In this document: piece by piece, positions 20,030 through 29,584 of the stretch
Position numbering within the stretch: the first letter of the stretch is position 1
Layout of the letters: every line of letters begins with the position of its first letter
Origin: Salinicoccus halitifaciens
GTDB taxonomy: Bacteria; Bacillota; Bacilli; Staphylococcales; Salinicoccaceae
Reading direction: 5' to 3'
Assembly (NCBI RefSeq): GCF_021026095.1
Contig: NZ_JAJNCU010000001.1
Coordinates: 248,001 to 312,000, forward strand
DNA length: 64,000 nt
Translations under genes and position numbers: made by a program
Notes under the pieces: model-generated
Database searches by the model: none
What the model was told of the DNA's origin: nothing
Seen by the model: the letters and a program-made list of their open reading frames with translations, nothing else

Positions 20030-21403
20030 TTGAAACAGAATTTAACGCCAAGAGAAATAACATCGAGATTGGATGAAGACATCATTGGTCAGGGCGAGGC
20101 GAAGAAGAAAGTCGCCATCGCGATGCGGAACCGTTTCAGAAGGATGATGCTGGATGACGATCTCAGGGATGAGGTCATCCCTAAGAATATACTGATGATC
20201 GGCCCGACGGGCGTCGGAAAGACCGAAATCGCAAGGCGCATGGCCAGGCTTACGGGTGCGCCCTTCACGAAAGTGGAGGCGACGAAGTTCACTGAAGTCG
20301 GCTATGTCGGACGTGATGTGGAGAGCATGGTCAGGGATCTGGTCGAAGCAAGTGTCAAACTCGTCAAGGATGAGAAGATGAAACTTGTGAAGGATCAGGC
20401 GGAAGAGCTCGCCAATGAGCGGCTCCTCGCGCTGCTCGCCCCCGGCTTCAAAAAAGAGAAGACGACGACCAACCCGTTCGAGGCGCTGATGAACCAGCAG
20501 GCTGCTCAGGAGACGGAAGAGGAAGTCACGCCCGAAGTCAGGGACAGGCGCCGGAGCCTCCGCGCGAAGCTTTTGAACGGCTACCTGGAAGACGAAGAAG
20601 TGACGATTGAAGTCGAACAGGAACAGAATTCAATGGGCATGATGATGCCCGGCATGGAAGAATCCGGCATGCAGGATATGTTCAAGCAGTTCATGCCGAA
20701 AAAGAAGCATAAGCGCACCATGCCCGTAAAAAAGGCGCGTGAATATTTAAGCCGTGAAGAAGCGGAGAAAATCATCGATACGGACAATGTCAATGACGAA
20801 GCGATCAATCTGGCTGAAACGATGGGGATCATCTTCATCGATGAGATGGATAAGATCGCCAAAGGCGGACAGAACTCCGGTGATGTATCCCGGGAAGGCG
20901 TCCAGAGGGACATACTCCCGATCGTCGAGGGCAGCAGGGTGCAGACGAAATACGGTGCAATCGACACCGAGCACATACTGTTCATCGGGGCGGGGGCCTT
21001 CCACGTATCAAAACCGAGTGATCTCATACCTGAACTTCAGGGCCGTTTCCCGATCAGGGTCGAGCTCGACAAGCTCACGGATGAAGACTTCGAAAAGATA
21101 TTGAAAGAACCGAAACGTTCATTGATCAGACAGTACGAAGCACTGCTTCAGACCGAGGATGTCACCATATCATTCACCGATGAGGCGCTTGCCGAACTTG
21201 CGAAAACCGCCCATCAGGTCAATACGGATACGGACGACATCGGGGCAAGAAGACTGCATACGATACTTGAGACGCTGCTTGAAGAACTGCTGTTCGAAGC
21301 AAGCAATATGCAGGGCGCACATGTCGAGATCACGAAGCAATATGTGAACAGCAAGCTGTCACACATTCAGGAAGATAAGAATTTAAGCAGATTCATACTA
21401 TAA
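20030..21403 (+). CDS. hslU: HslU (ClpY/CodX) ATPase subunit
   Basis: HslU is the AAA+ unfoldase that feeds substrates to HslV. The 457-residue protein has Walker [10 protein letters not shown] near 59-67, the family-specific [13 protein letters not shown] pore segment near 84-98, a charged insertion (I) domain at about 105-245, and Walker [12 protein letters not shown] near 265-275, with [10 protein letters not shown] as sensor 2. The start is TTG at 20030 with an AAAGGAGCG ribosome site, 13 bases after hslV. Confidence 0.96.
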   Translation: MKQNLTPREITSRLDEDIIGQGEAKKKVAIAMRNRFRRMMLDDDLRDEVIPKNILMIGPTGVGKTEIARRMARLTGAPFTKVEATKFTEVGYVGRDVESMVRDLVEASVKLVKDEKMKLVKDQAEELANERLLALLAPGFKKEKTTTNPFEALMNQQAAQETEEEVTPEVRDRRRSLRAKLLNGYLEDEEVTIEVEQEQNSMGMMMPGMEESGMQDMFKQFMPKKKHKRTMPVKKAREYLSREEAEKIIDTDNVNDEAINLAETMGIIFIDEMDKIAKGGQNSGDVSREGVQRDILPIVEGSRVQTKYGAIDTEHILFIGAGAFHVSKPSDLIPELQGRFPIRVELDKLTDEDFEKILKEPKRSLIRQYEALLQTEDVTISFTDEALAELAKTAHQVNTDTDDIGARRLHTILETLLEELLFEASNMQGAHVEITKQYVNSKLSHIQEDKNLSRFIL

Positions 21404-21432
21404 ATTATAAAATCATAAAAGGGGAATTCCAA

Positions 21433-22203
21433 ATGAGTTCATTACTGCAAAAAACAAGAGAAATCAACACTTTGATCCAAAGCCATTCAGGTGTGAAGGT
21501 GGATTTCAATGAAGTATCCAAAAAAGTGAGCCGCGTGCTCGAATGCAACGTCTTCATCGTATCAAGGAAAGGCAAGCTGCTCGGCGTCGGCGTCAATCAT
21601 AAGATCGAGAATGAGCGGATTGTTGAAATGCTTGAAAACCGGCGCTTTCCGGATGAATATGTGAACAAGCTGATGAGGATCAGCGAAACGACCGAAAACA
21701 TCGATTTCAGCGATGAACTGACGATCTTCCCTACCGAAGATTCCTTCCAGGATTCCGAAACGACGATTTTGCCGATCTACGGCGGCGGAGAGCGTCTCGG
21801 CACACTTGCGCTCGGCCGTGTATCACAGCCGTTCAGCGAGGAAGATCTGGTCCTTGCCGAGTATGCGACGACTGTCGTCGGCATGGAGATCTTAAGGGAG
21901 AAGCATGAAGAGATCGAACAGAAGGCAAGGGACAAGGCAAGCATCGCAATGGCCATACGTTCATTGTCATACTCGGAGAGGGAAGCGATCGAACACATCT
22001 TCGATGAACTGAATGCGGACGAAGGCCTTCTCGTCGCATCCAAAGTGGCGGACAGGGTCGGCATCACGCGTTCGGTGATCGTGAACGCCCTCAGGAAGCT
22101 GGAGAGTGCAGGCGTCATCGAATCACGTTCCCTCGGCATGAAAGGGACGTTCATCAAAGTCAAAAAAGAGGACTTCCTGCCTGAACTGAGAAAAGACAGC
22201 TAA
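21433..22203 (+). CDS. codY: GTP-sensing global repressor CodY
   Basis: CodY represses amino-acid uptake, biosynthesis and virulence-type genes when GTP and branched-chain amino acids are plentiful. The 256-residue protein has an N-terminal GAF ligand domain (1-155, including [15 protein letters not shown]) and a C-terminal winged helix ([19 protein letters not shown], recognition helix near 205-225) that is nearly invariant in the family. The ATG follows AGGGGAATT. It is the last gene of xerC-hslV-hslU-codY, an order shared with Staphylococcus and Bacillus. Confidence 0.97.
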   Translation: MSSLLQKTREINTLIQSHSGVKVDFNEVSKKVSRVLECNVFIVSRKGKLLGVGVNHKIENERIVEMLENRRFPDEYVNKLMRISETTENIDFSDELTIFPTEDSFQDSETTILPIYGGGERLGTLALGRVSQPFSEEDLVLAEYATTVVGMEILREKHEEIEQKARDKASIAMAIRSLSYSEREAIEHIFDELNADEGLLVASKVADRVGITRSVIVNALRKLESAGVIESRSLGMKGTFIKVKKEDFLPELRKDS

Positions 22204-22209
22204 AGAGGT

Positions 22210-22238
22210 TTGATTTTAATTGAAAGATATGGTATATT
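22210..22238 (+). promoter_or_regulatory. Promoter for rpsB-tsf
   Basis: TTGATT (22210-22215), 17 bases, and TATATT (22233-22238) preceded by TGG. The predicted start is near 22245, leaving a leader of about 108 bases. Confidence 0.6.
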
Positions 22239-22244
22239 ATTAAA

Positions 22245-22353
22245 CGGCTAAAATTTGCCGATTACACACAGTGTCATGAATGTGGGACCGGTTGCCCGGA
22301 AGGGTGGTTTCATCCAGTGATACTGGAGGTAACAACAAAAGGAGGAAATTATA
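22245..22353 (+). promoter_or_regulatory. Structured rpsB leader RNA
   Basis: The leader contains CGGC/GCCG (22245-22260), a CCC-GGAA-GGG hairpin within 22293-22303, and TCCAGT-GAT-ACTGGA (22313-22327) just before the ribosome site. A structured leader suggests S2 autoregulation, but I do not match it to a named motif. Confidence 0.35.
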
Positions 22354-23133
22354 ATGGCAGTAATTACTATGAAACAACTGCTCGAAGCAGGTGTGCATTT
22401 CGGACACCAGACACGCCGTTGGAACCCGAAGATGAAGAAATACATCTTCACTGAGAGGAACGGCATCTATATCATCGACTTGCAGAAAACAGTCAAGAAA
22501 GTGGCGGAAGCTTACAATTTCGTCAAAGAAATTTCTGAAGACGGCGGCAAAGTCCTGTTCGTAGGTACCAAGAAACAGGCACAGGACGCCATCAAAGAAG
22601 AAGCCGAAAGAGCTGGACAGCTTTATGTCAACCAGAGATGGCTCGGCGGTATCCTGACTAACTACAAGACGATCTCAAAGCGTATCAGACGTATTGATGA
22701 AATCGAAAAAATGGAAGCGGACGGAACTTTCGACGTGCTTCCTAAAAAAGAAGTTGTGGAACTCCGCAAAGAATATGATCGCCTGATCAAATTCCTCGGC
22801 GGTATCCGCGATATGAAAGAAATGCCGAAAGCGATCTTCATCGTTGACCCTCGCAAAGAGCGCAATGCGATCGCAGAAGCCAAAAAATTAAACATTCCGA
22901 TCGTGGCAATGGTTGACACCAACTGTGACCCGGATGAAGTGGATTATGTGATTCCGGCGAACGACGATGCAATCCGTGCAGTACGCCTGATGACAAGCAA
23001 AATGGCGGATGCTGTTCTGGAAGGCAGACAAGGTGTCTCCGATGAGGAAGTTGCAGCGGATCAGAACATCGATCTGGAAGAATCTACTGAAACTGCAGAA
23101 GAAACAACGCCTGCAGAAGTTAAAAGCGAATAA
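22354..23133 (+). CDS. rpsB: 30S ribosomal protein S2
   Basis: S2 (259 residues) joins the small subunit late and helps recruit S1-type factors. The family opening [36 protein letters not shown] and the [15 protein letters not shown] segment are all present. The last 30 residues are a strongly acidic Glu- and Thr-rich tail. The ribosome site is AAAGGAGG. It is followed by a hairpin that probably limits read-through into tsf. Confidence 0.98.
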   Translation: MAVITMKQLLEAGVHFGHQTRRWNPKMKKYIFTERNGIYIIDLQKTVKKVAEAYNFVKEISEDGGKVLFVGTKKQAQDAIKEEAERAGQLYVNQRWLGGILTNYKTISKRIRRIDEIEKMEADGTFDVLPKKEVVELRKEYDRLIKFLGGIRDMKEMPKAIFIVDPRKERNAIAEAKKLNIPIVAMVDTNCDPDEVDYVIPANDDAIRAVRLMTSKMADAVLEGRQGVSDEEVAADQNIDLEESTETAEETTPAEVKSE

Positions 23134-23162
23134 TCTCTGACAGACGAGATGATGATAATATC

Positions 23163-23194
23163 GGTGATAAGTTAACTCTCTTATCACCTTTTTT
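23163..23194 (+). terminator. Terminator or attenuator between rpsB and tsf
   Basis: GGTGATAAG pairs with CTTATCACC over an 8-base loop and is followed by TTTTTT. As no promoter is visible before tsf, partial read-through probably sets the tsf level. Confidence 0.8.
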
Positions 23195-23222
23195 AAAATA
23201 TTATTTCCAGGAGGATAAATTT

Positions 23223-24104
23223 ATGGCTACTATTTCAGCAAAATTAGTAAAAGAATTACGTGAAAAAACAGGTGCAGGAATGATGGATTGTAAAAAAGCA
23301 CTCCAGGAAACTGACGGGGACATCGATGCTGCAGCTGACTACCTGCGTGAAAAAGGCATTGCCAAAGCAGCGAAGAAAGCTGACCGCATTGCAGCAGAAG
23401 GCCTCGTTCATGTAGCGTCCAAAGGCAATGACGGAGTGATTGTTGAAATCAACTCCGAAACGGACTTTGTTGCACGCAACGAAGATTTCCAGCAGCTGGT
23501 CAAAGATATCGCAGACCACATCCTTGAAACAAAACCTGAAAATGTCGAAGCATTGAACAAGTCTGAACTCGACGGCCAGACGGTTGAAGAGAAAATGACG
23601 GAAGCCGTTTCCAAAATCGGTGAAAAGCTGACACTGAGAAGATTCGTCCTTGCTGAGAAGACGGACAATGGCGCATTCGGCGAGTATCTGCACATGGGCG
23701 GACGCATCGGTGTCCTGTCTGTAGTCGACGGCACGACTGATGCTGAAGTGGCTAAAGGTGTGGCCATGCACGCAGCAGCGCTCAACCCGAAATATGTATC
23801 TTCCGATCAGGTTCCTGAAGAGGAACTCAATCACGAGAGGGAAATCCTCAAGCAACAGGCACTCAACGAAGGCAAGCCGGAAAACATCGTCGATAAGATG
23901 GTTGAAGGCAGAATGCGCAAGTATCTTGAAGACATCAGCATTGTAAACCAGCCATTCGTAAAAGACTCTGACATCACAGTCGAGAAATATCTTCAGAACC
24001 ACGATGCGAAACTGGTCGATTTCGTCCGCTTCGAAGTGGGAGAAGGTATTGAGAAGAGAGAAGAAAACTTCGCTGATGAGGTCATGGGTCAAGTGAATAA
24101 GTAA
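23223..24104 (+). CDS. tsf: Elongation factor Ts
   Basis: EF-Ts recycles EF-Tu by exchanging GDP. The 293-residue protein starts with the UBA-like region [20 protein letters not shown], then the TDFVARN motif near 79-85 that contacts EF-Tu, and a C-terminal coiled region ending in a conserved [10 protein letters not shown] segment. The ATG follows CAGGAGG. It relies on rpsB transcription through the intergenic hairpin and is closed by its own terminator. Confidence 0.98.
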   Translation: MATISAKLVKELREKTGAGMMDCKKALQETDGDIDAAADYLREKGIAKAAKKADRIAAEGLVHVASKGNDGVIVEINSETDFVARNEDFQQLVKDIADHILETKPENVEALNKSELDGQTVEEKMTEAVSKIGEKLTLRRFVLAEKTDNGAFGEYLHMGGRIGVLSVVDGTTDAEVAKGVAMHAAALNPKYVSSDQVPEEELNHEREILKQQALNEGKPENIVDKMVEGRMRKYLEDISIVNQPFVKDSDITVEKYLQNHDAKLVDFVRFEVGEGIEKREENFADEVMGQVNK

Positions 24105-24107
24105 TGA

Positions 24108-24133
24108 AAAAGACACTTCGGTGTCTTTTTTTC
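24108..24133 (+). terminator. Terminator after tsf
   Basis: AAAAAGACAC-TTCG-GTGTCTTTTT forms a perfect 10-bp stem with a stable UUCG tetraloop and T run. Confidence 0.92.
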
Positions 24134-24173
24134 TAAAATTAGCTCATCAAATATCATAAGTGAGGGAAATATA

Positions 24174-24896
24174 ATGGCTGAATCTTCAACTTTCAAAAGA
24201 ATTGTATTAAAGCTCAGTGGCGAGGCACTGGCAGGGGACGACGGTTTCGGCATCAATCCCGCCGTCATTAAGAATATCTCGGAACAGGTGGTCGAAGCGA
24301 AGGCACTTGGCGTCGAGATCGCCGTCATCGTCGGCGGCGGCAATATATGGAGGGGCAAGACCGGCAGTGACCTCGGTATGGACCGCGGTACAGCCGATTA
24401 TATGGGCATGCTTGCAACAGTCATGAACTCCCTTGCACTGCAGGACAGCCTGGAGCAGCTCGACTGCGAAACGCGGGTGCTGACTTCAATAGAGATGAAG
24501 CAGGTCGCGGAGCCGTATATACGCCGCCGTGCAATCAGGCACCTTGAAAAGGGGCGCATCGTCATATTCGCCGCCGGCATCGGCAATCCGTACTTCTCAA
24601 CGGATACGACTGCGGCACTCCGTGCGGCGGAGATCGAGGCGGACGTGATCCTAATGGGCAAAAACAATGTCGATGGGGTTTATTCTGCAGATCCGAAGTT
24701 CGACGACAAAGCATTCAAGTATGATAATCTGACGTATATGGAAATGCTTCAGGAAAACCTGCAGGTGATGGATGCGACCGCTTCCTCCTTCTGTATGGAC
24801 AACGACATTCCACTTGTGGTATTTTCAATTACAGAGCAGGGCAACATCAAACGTGCAGTTTCCGGTGAATCAATCGGTACGACCATCAATAAATAA
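24174..24896 (+). CDS. pyrH: UMP kinase
   Basis: UMP kinase makes UDP for pyrimidine nucleotide and cell-wall precursor synthesis. The 240-residue amino-acid-kinase-fold protein has [15 protein letters not shown] near 12-26, the VGGGNIWRG nucleotide loop near 55, and [19 protein letters not shown] near 135. The ATG follows TGAGGGAA. pyrH and frr are adjacent, as in most bacteria. No clear promoter was found in the 40 bases after the tsf terminator. Confidence 0.97.
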   Translation: MAESSTFKRIVLKLSGEALAGDDGFGINPAVIKNISEQVVEAKALGVEIAVIVGGGNIWRGKTGSDLGMDRGTADYMGMLATVMNSLALQDSLEQLDCETRVLTSIEMKQVAEPYIRRRAIRHLEKGRIVIFAAGIGNPYFSTDTTAALRAAEIEADVILMGKNNVDGVYSADPKFDDKAFKYDNLTYMEMLQENLQVMDATASSFCMDNDIPLVVFSITEQGNIKRAVSGESIGTTINK

Positions 24897-24918
24897 AAAT
24901 TTGGTAGGAGAGAATCAA

Positions 24919-25476
24919 ATGAGTGATGCAATACTAAAAGATGCAAAAAGCAGAATGCAGAAATCCATTGAAAGCCTGCAGAGGGAACTTGCGGGAATCC
25001 GCACAGGCCATGCCAATGCAAGCCTTCTCGAGAGGGTGACCGTGGACTACTATGGTGCACCGACACCTGTGAACCAGCTGGCCACGATCGCAGTGCCTGA
25101 AGCGAGGATGCTGACTGTCACACCATATGATAAGAATTCCGTTGATGATGTCCTGAAGGCGATCCAGCAGGCGGACCTCGGCATCAACCCTACGAGCGAC
25201 GGAACGATGATCCGCATCACAGTCCCCCAGCTGACTGAGGAGCGCAGGAAAGAATTCGTCAAAGATGCACGTAAAGAAGGCGAAGAGGCCAAGGTGTCCG
25301 TCAGGAACATCCGCCGTGAAGCCAATGATAAGCTTAAGAAAATCGAAAAAGACGGCGAAATTTCAGAGGATGAGCTTCGCAGCTACACTGAAGATGTCCA
25401 GAAGCTGACGGATGACTCGATCAAGAAGATCGATGCCCTCTGTGATGAAAAAGAGAAAGATATTTTGGAAGTTTAG
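24919..25476 (+). CDS. frr: Ribosome recycling factor
   Basis: RRF splits post-termination ribosomes together with EF-G. The protein is 185 residues from ATG 24919, the usual length. The segment [18 protein letters not shown], the central domain with VTPYDK, and the C-terminal helix [13 protein letters not shown] are typical. The ribosome site is TAGGAGAG. A longer reading from 24772 lies inside pyrH and is rejected. A terminator follows directly. Confidence 0.97.
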   Translation: MSDAILKDAKSRMQKSIESLQRELAGIRTGHANASLLERVTVDYYGAPTPVNQLATIAVPEARMLTVTPYDKNSVDDVLKAIQQADLGINPTSDGTMIRITVPQLTEERRKEFVKDARKEGEEAKVSVRNIRREANDKLKKIEKDGEISEDELRSYTEDVQKLTDDSIKKIDALCDEKEKDILEV

Positions 25477-25486
25477 CCAAAACAGC

Positions 25487-25513
25487 GAGCAGGTTGAACC
25501 TGCTCTTTTTTTA
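25487..25513 (+). terminator. Terminator after frr
   Basis: GAGCAGG pairs with CCTGCTC over TTGAA, followed by TTTTTTT. Confidence 0.88.
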
Positions 25514-25539
25514 TGCATTCTTATGTTACAATAAACTGA

Positions 25540-25568
25540 TTGAGTCGATATAGGTATAGATGTATACT
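25540..25568 (+). promoter_or_regulatory. Promoter for uppS operon
   Basis: TTGAGT (25540-25545), 17 bases, and TATACT (25563-25568). It would drive the tightly spaced run uppS to polC. Confidence 0.55.
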
Positions 25569-25596
25569 AATAAATATAATTCTTGTGGAGGACCAT

Positions 25597-26343
25597 ATGT
25601 TAGGTAGAAAAAAAGAACCGAAGATGACGAAGGACTTACCTTTACATATAGCAATGATCATGGACGGCAACGGGCGGTATGCCCAGATGAAGAAACGGCC
25701 GCGTGTACATGGTCATTATGAAGGTATGCAGAATGTAAAACGTATCACGAGACATGCCTCTGATATAGGGATAAAATATTTGACACTGTATGCATTTTCA
25801 ACCGAAAATTGGAGCAGACCAAGCTCTGAGGTGAGTTATCTGATGAAGCTCCCGGGTGATTTCCTCGGGACGTTTTTACCCGAACTCATCGAAAAGAATG
25901 TTAAAGTGACGGTAATAGGCAATTTGGAAGGCCTGCCGAAGCATACGATCAAAGCGGTGATGAAAGCGGTGGATGAAACTGCGGACAATACGGGGCTGAA
26001 CCTCATATTTGCGCTCAATTACGGGGGCAGGGATGAACTCATCCAGGCTTTCAGGGCGATGCACGAGGACATCAACGGCGGGCATCTTTCACTTGAAGCG
26101 TTGAATGATGAAACCGTCGGCCGTTATCTCATGACTGCACCGGCGCCGGACCCGGAAATGATCATCAGGACAAGCGGGGAATACCGGCTGAGCAACTTCC
26201 TGCTCTGGCAGTCTTCCTACAGTGAACTTTTTTTCACCGACACATTGTGGCCTGAATTCTCCGCAGAGGAAATGGACGAACTGATAGAACAGTACAGAAG
26301 GCGTGACAGACGTTTTGGCGGACTGAACGATAAGGAGGAATAA
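25597..26343 (+). CDS. uppS: Undecaprenyl diphosphate synthase
   Basis: UppS builds the C55 lipid carrier for peptidoglycan and teichoic acids by cis-condensation of isopentenyl diphosphate. The 248-residue protein has the catalytic Asp23 in IMDGNGR, FSTENWSRP near 68, and the diphosphate-binding segment IIRTSGEYRLSNFLLWQ. It reads GNGRYA and SGEYRLSN where most homologues have Trp and Gln. The ATG at 25597 follows GTGGAGGAC; the upstream reading from 25540 starts on the promoter. cdsA begins 2 bases after the stop. Confidence 0.95.
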   Translation: MLGRKKEPKMTKDLPLHIAMIMDGNGRYAQMKKRPRVHGHYEGMQNVKRITRHASDIGIKYLTLYAFSTENWSRPSSEVSYLMKLPGDFLGTFLPELIEKNVKVTVIGNLEGLPKHTIKAVMKAVDETADNTGLNLIFALNYGGRDELIQAFRAMHEDINGGHLSLEALNDETVGRYLMTAPAPDPEMIIRTSGEYRLSNFLLWQSSYSELFFTDTLWPEFSAEEMDELIEQYRRRDRRFGGLNDKEE

Positions 26344-26345
26344 GT

Positions 26346-27140
26346 GTGAAGACAAGGACGATTACTGCTGTCATAGCATTGCTGATTTTCATTCCCATCA
26401 TCATCATCGGCAGCTGGCCGATGCTCATTACAGTCTATCTTCTTGCTCTGACCGCTTTGTACGAGATACTGAAGATGAACCGTATACATATATTTTCCAT
26501 CCCGGGCATACTTTCTTTGATCGCCTTATCGATCATCCTCCTGCCCCGGGCAGACTACCCGTTCCTCCCCATGGTCACTGACGCGCAGATTGATATGATC
26601 ATCGTCATGGCGCTTCTTATGCTGAGTTTCACCGTCATCAGCAAGAACCGGTTCACATTCGTGGATATGGGTTTCTGCGTGCTTGCGGTCGCATACATCG
26701 GCATCGGGTTCATGTACTTTTACGAGACGAGGGAAGCCGGCCTCATCTTCATCCTGTATGCACTTCTCATCGTATGGATGACGGATACAGGTGCTTATTT
26801 ATCGGGCCGTGCATTCGGCAAAAGGAAACTGTGGCCGCAGATCAGCCCGAACAAGACGGTGGAAGGCTTCATCGGCGGGATCCTGTCGAGTGTGCTGCTT
26901 GCAATCATATTCAGCGTATTCGGCCTGCTTGATCACCCGAATGTGATACTGCTGATCATTTATACGATGATACTGAGCGTGGCGGGACAGCTCGGCGACC
27001 TTGTCGAGTCCGCTCTGAAACGCCATTTCGACGTCAAGGATTCCGGCAGCCTGCTGCCGGGCCACGGCGGTGTGCTGGACCGTTTCGACAGTTTTATATT
27101 TGTTTTGCCACTGATGAATATACTGCCATTGGTGAGCTGA
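26346..27140 (+). CDS. cdsA: Phosphatidate cytidylyltransferase
   Basis: CdsA activates phosphatidic acid to CDP-diacylglycerol, the substrate of PgsA (54271). The 264-residue integral membrane protein has about seven to eight hydrophobic helices and the family signature toward the end: DTGAYLSGRAFGK, then SPNKTVEGFIGG, and GDLVESALKRHFDVKDSG with the metal-binding Asp, through GHGGVLDRFDS. The start is GTG at 26346 with AAGGAGGA overlapping the uppS end. Confidence 0.95.
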   Translation: MKTRTITAVIALLIFIPIIIIGSWPMLITVYLLALTALYEILKMNRIHIFSIPGILSLIALSIILLPRADYPFLPMVTDAQIDMIIVMALLMLSFTVISKNRFTFVDMGFCVLAVAYIGIGFMYFYETREAGLIFILYALLIVWMTDTGAYLSGRAFGKRKLWPQISPNKTVEGFIGGILSSVLLAIIFSVFGLLDHPNVILLIIYTMILSVAGQLGDLVESALKRHFDVKDSGSLLPGHGGVLDRFDSFIFVLPLMNILPLVS

Positions 27141-27159
27141 GTTTAATGGAGTGTGGAAC

Positions 27160-28284
27160 ATGAAGAAGATTTCAATACTGGGAGCGACAGGGTCCATCGG
27201 GACACAGGCGATCGAGGTGCTGAAGGACAACCCGGACCGTTTCGAACTTGAAAGCCTGTCAATCGGGCGCAATGTGGACGGACTGCGTGAGATACTCGCA
27301 TCCATCACCCCGAAGATGGTCTCCGTAATGGATGAAGGCGACAGGAAAGCACTTCAGTCGGAGTACCCGACAATCGAGTTCATAAGCGGGGAAGAAGGGC
27401 TCCTCGCCGTCGCCGCAGATGACAGTGATATGCTCCTCACTGCAATCATGGGCAGCGTCGGCCTCGGTCCCACGCTTAAGGCGATCGAGATGGGCAAGGA
27501 CATTGCGCTTGCAAACAAGGAGACGCTTGTTGCTGCAGGAGAGATCGTGATGCAGAAGGCGAGGGCGCACAATGTGAACATCCTCCCCGTGGATTCGGAA
27601 CATTCCGCAATCTTCCAGTGCTTAAGGGGAGAATCCCCCTCCGAGATCAAACGGCTCATCATCACCGCGAGCGGCGGTTCATTCAGGGATCTTTCAAGAG
27701 ATCAGCTGGATGATGTGACGCTTGCCGATGCACTGAACCATCCGAACTGGGCGATGGGCAAGAAGATCACGATCGACTCCGCCACCATGATGAATAAAGG
27801 GCTCGAAGTCATCGAGGCGAAATGGCTGTTCGATCTCGACATCGATAAGATCTCCACGCTCCTCCACAGGGAGAGCACGATACACTCGATGGTCGAGTTC
27901 GTGGACAACAGCATCATCGCACAGCTCGGCAATTCGGATATGAAAGGGCCGATCCAGTTCGCCTTCAGTTATCCCGAACGCCTGCCGATGGACAACCCGC
28001 TCGATCTCAACACGCTCACCCAGCTGAACTTCAAACCGATGGATTTCGACCGTTTCAGGATGCTGAAGCTTGCATATGAAGCGGTTGAAACCGGCGGTAC
28101 GATGCCCGCGGTCATGAACGCAGCGAACGAGTATGCCGTGGACCGTTTCCTGAAAGGTGAGATTTCTTTTCTTGATATAGAAAAGATAGTAGAATTACGT
28201 ATGAACGCACATGAAGTGATCGATGAACCTGATTTGGAAACGATCCTTTATTATGATGAAATATTTAAATCGGACATGAGGTGA
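27160..28284 (+). CDS. dxr: 1-deoxy-D-xylulose 5-phosphate reductoisomerase
   Basis: Dxr makes 2-C-methylerythritol 4-phosphate, the committed step of the non-mevalonate isoprenoid route. The 374-residue protein has the NADPH motif GATGSIG (8-14), ANKETLVAAGEIV near 118, the metal site PVDSEHSA near 144-151, and SATMMNKGLEVIEA near 207. The ATG at 27160 follows GGAGTG. This is notable because Staphylococcus relies on the mevalonate pathway and, to my knowledge, lacks dxr; the gene lies in the Bacillus-type position between cdsA and rseP. Confidence 0.95.
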   Translation: MKKISILGATGSIGTQAIEVLKDNPDRFELESLSIGRNVDGLREILASITPKMVSVMDEGDRKALQSEYPTIEFISGEEGLLAVAADDSDMLLTAIMGSVGLGPTLKAIEMGKDIALANKETLVAAGEIVMQKARAHNVNILPVDSEHSAIFQCLRGESPSEIKRLIITASGGSFRDLSRDQLDDVTLADALNHPNWAMGKKITIDSATMMNKGLEVIEAKWLFDLDIDKISTLLHRESTIHSMVEFVDNSIIAQLGNSDMKGPIQFAFSYPERLPMDNPLDLNTLTQLNFKPMDFDRFRMLKLAYEAVETGGTMPAVMNAANEYAVDRFLKGEISFLDIEKIVELRMNAHEVIDEPDLETILYYDEIFKSDMR

Positions 28285-28289
28285 TAGAT

Positions 28290-29573
28290 TTGACCGGCAT
28301 TTTAGCTTTTATAGTCGTATTCGGTGTGCTGGTCACTGTTCACGAACTTGGCCACCTGATAGTTGCAAAACGTGCAGGTATAATGTGTCCCGAGTTTGCC
28401 ATCGGAATGGGACCAAAGATTTTTTCCTATAAATTCAATGACACCGTCTATACCATCCGGCTGCTGCCGGTGGGCGGCTATGTCAGAATGGCCTCCAGCG
28501 ATATGGAGATCAACCCCCTGAACCCCGGAATGCGCGTCCAGCTGAAATTGAACGACCTCGGTGAGATCACCCACGTCCTGCTAGATGATAAGCACAACTT
28601 CAATGACATAGAGGAAGTAGAAGTGGTCGAGGCGGATATCCGGAAGGCCATGAATGTAAGAGCCGTGCGTACATACGACGATGTTGAAACTTCATATAAA
28701 ATCGCACATGAAGCTTATTTCGTTCAGGATTCCGAGCTTGAGCGCATTGCACCGGCATCTGCGCGCTTCGAATCGAAATCCGTCATGGCGAGGTTCTGGA
28801 CTTTATTTGCAGGACCTTTGATGAACTTTGTACTGGCATTCGTATTATTCACCCTCCTGTTCTACATCAACGGCAAGCCGTCCGATGAACCGGTTGTCGG
28901 CGTCGTCGCCGAAGATACACCCGCTGAAGAGGCGGGGCTCGAGGAAGGGGACCGCCTGCTTGAGATCAACGGCACCGAAGTAGAGAACTGGGACCATATG
29001 TCCGCGATCATCCAGCAGGAAGGCGGATCGGAACTTGATATCACCGTTGAAAATGACGGTGATGTGAGGGAAGTCGAAATGACCCCGATGGTTGAGGAGA
29101 CCGAACTGCCCGATGGCGAAGTGGTCGAACGGCTGATCATCGGCATAGGCCACGACTTTGAAGAGGGCGTCATCGCACCGCTGTGGTGGGGCGTCCAGCA
29201 GACATACGAGATGGGCACGCTGATATTCGAACTTGTCGTGCAGCTGTTCCTGAGCATTTTTGAAGGTACATTCTCCTTCGATATGCTGAACGGACCGGTC
29301 GGCATATATGTGGTGACGGAGGAAGTCGCATCACAGGGCCTCCTTGTGCTGATGAACTTCACGGCTGTGCTGAGCGTCAACCTCGGCATCATGAACCTGC
29401 TGCCGATACCGGCACTCGACGGCGGACGCATATTGTTCGTCCTGTACGAAGGCATATTCAGAAAACCGCTCAATAAAAGGGTGGAACTCAACATACAGCT
29501 TGCAGGCGTATTATTCGTATTAGTCATCATGGTGCTTGTCACCTGGAACGACATCAAAACATTTTTCCTATAG
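28290..29573 (+). CDS. rseP: Site-2 zinc metalloprotease RseP/RasP
   Basis: This membrane-embedded protease cleaves transmembrane substrates such as anti-sigma factors and leftover signal peptides. The 427-residue protein carries HELGH (18-22) in its first helix, a long extracytoplasmic region with one PDZ domain (about 200-270, [16 protein letters not shown]), and the third catalytic residue in PIPALDGGR near 375. TTG at 28290 is preferred over an overlapping GTG at 28281 because GAGGTGAT lies at the right spacing. It ends 11 bases before proS. Confidence 0.94.
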   Translation: MTGILAFIVVFGVLVTVHELGHLIVAKRAGIMCPEFAIGMGPKIFSYKFNDTVYTIRLLPVGGYVRMASSDMEINPLNPGMRVQLKLNDLGEITHVLLDDKHNFNDIEEVEVVEADIRKAMNVRAVRTYDDVETSYKIAHEAYFVQDSELERIAPASARFESKSVMARFWTLFAGPLMNFVLAFVLFTLLFYINGKPSDEPVVGVVAEDTPAEEAGLEEGDRLLEINGTEVENWDHMSAIIQQEGGSELDITVENDGDVREVEMTPMVEETELPDGEVVERLIIGIGHDFEEGVIAPLWWGVQQTYEMGTLIFELVVQLFLSIFEGTFSFDMLNGPVGIYVVTEEVASQGLLVLMNFTAVLSVNLGIMNLLPIPALDGGRILFVLYEGIFRKPLNKRVELNIQLAGVLFVLVIMVLVTWNDIKTFFL

Positions 29574-29584
29574 GAGTGAGTCAC

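Noticed and set aside
22290-22312. T-box-like AGGGTGGTTTC in the rpsB leader
   Set aside because: It resembles part of the T-box consensus, but there is no specifier loop, no ACCGCG continuation and no downstream terminator, and rpsB is not an amino-acid gene.
24772-24918. N-terminal extension of frr
   Set aside because: It lies within pyrH; the 185-residue product from 24919 has the family length and a ribosome site.
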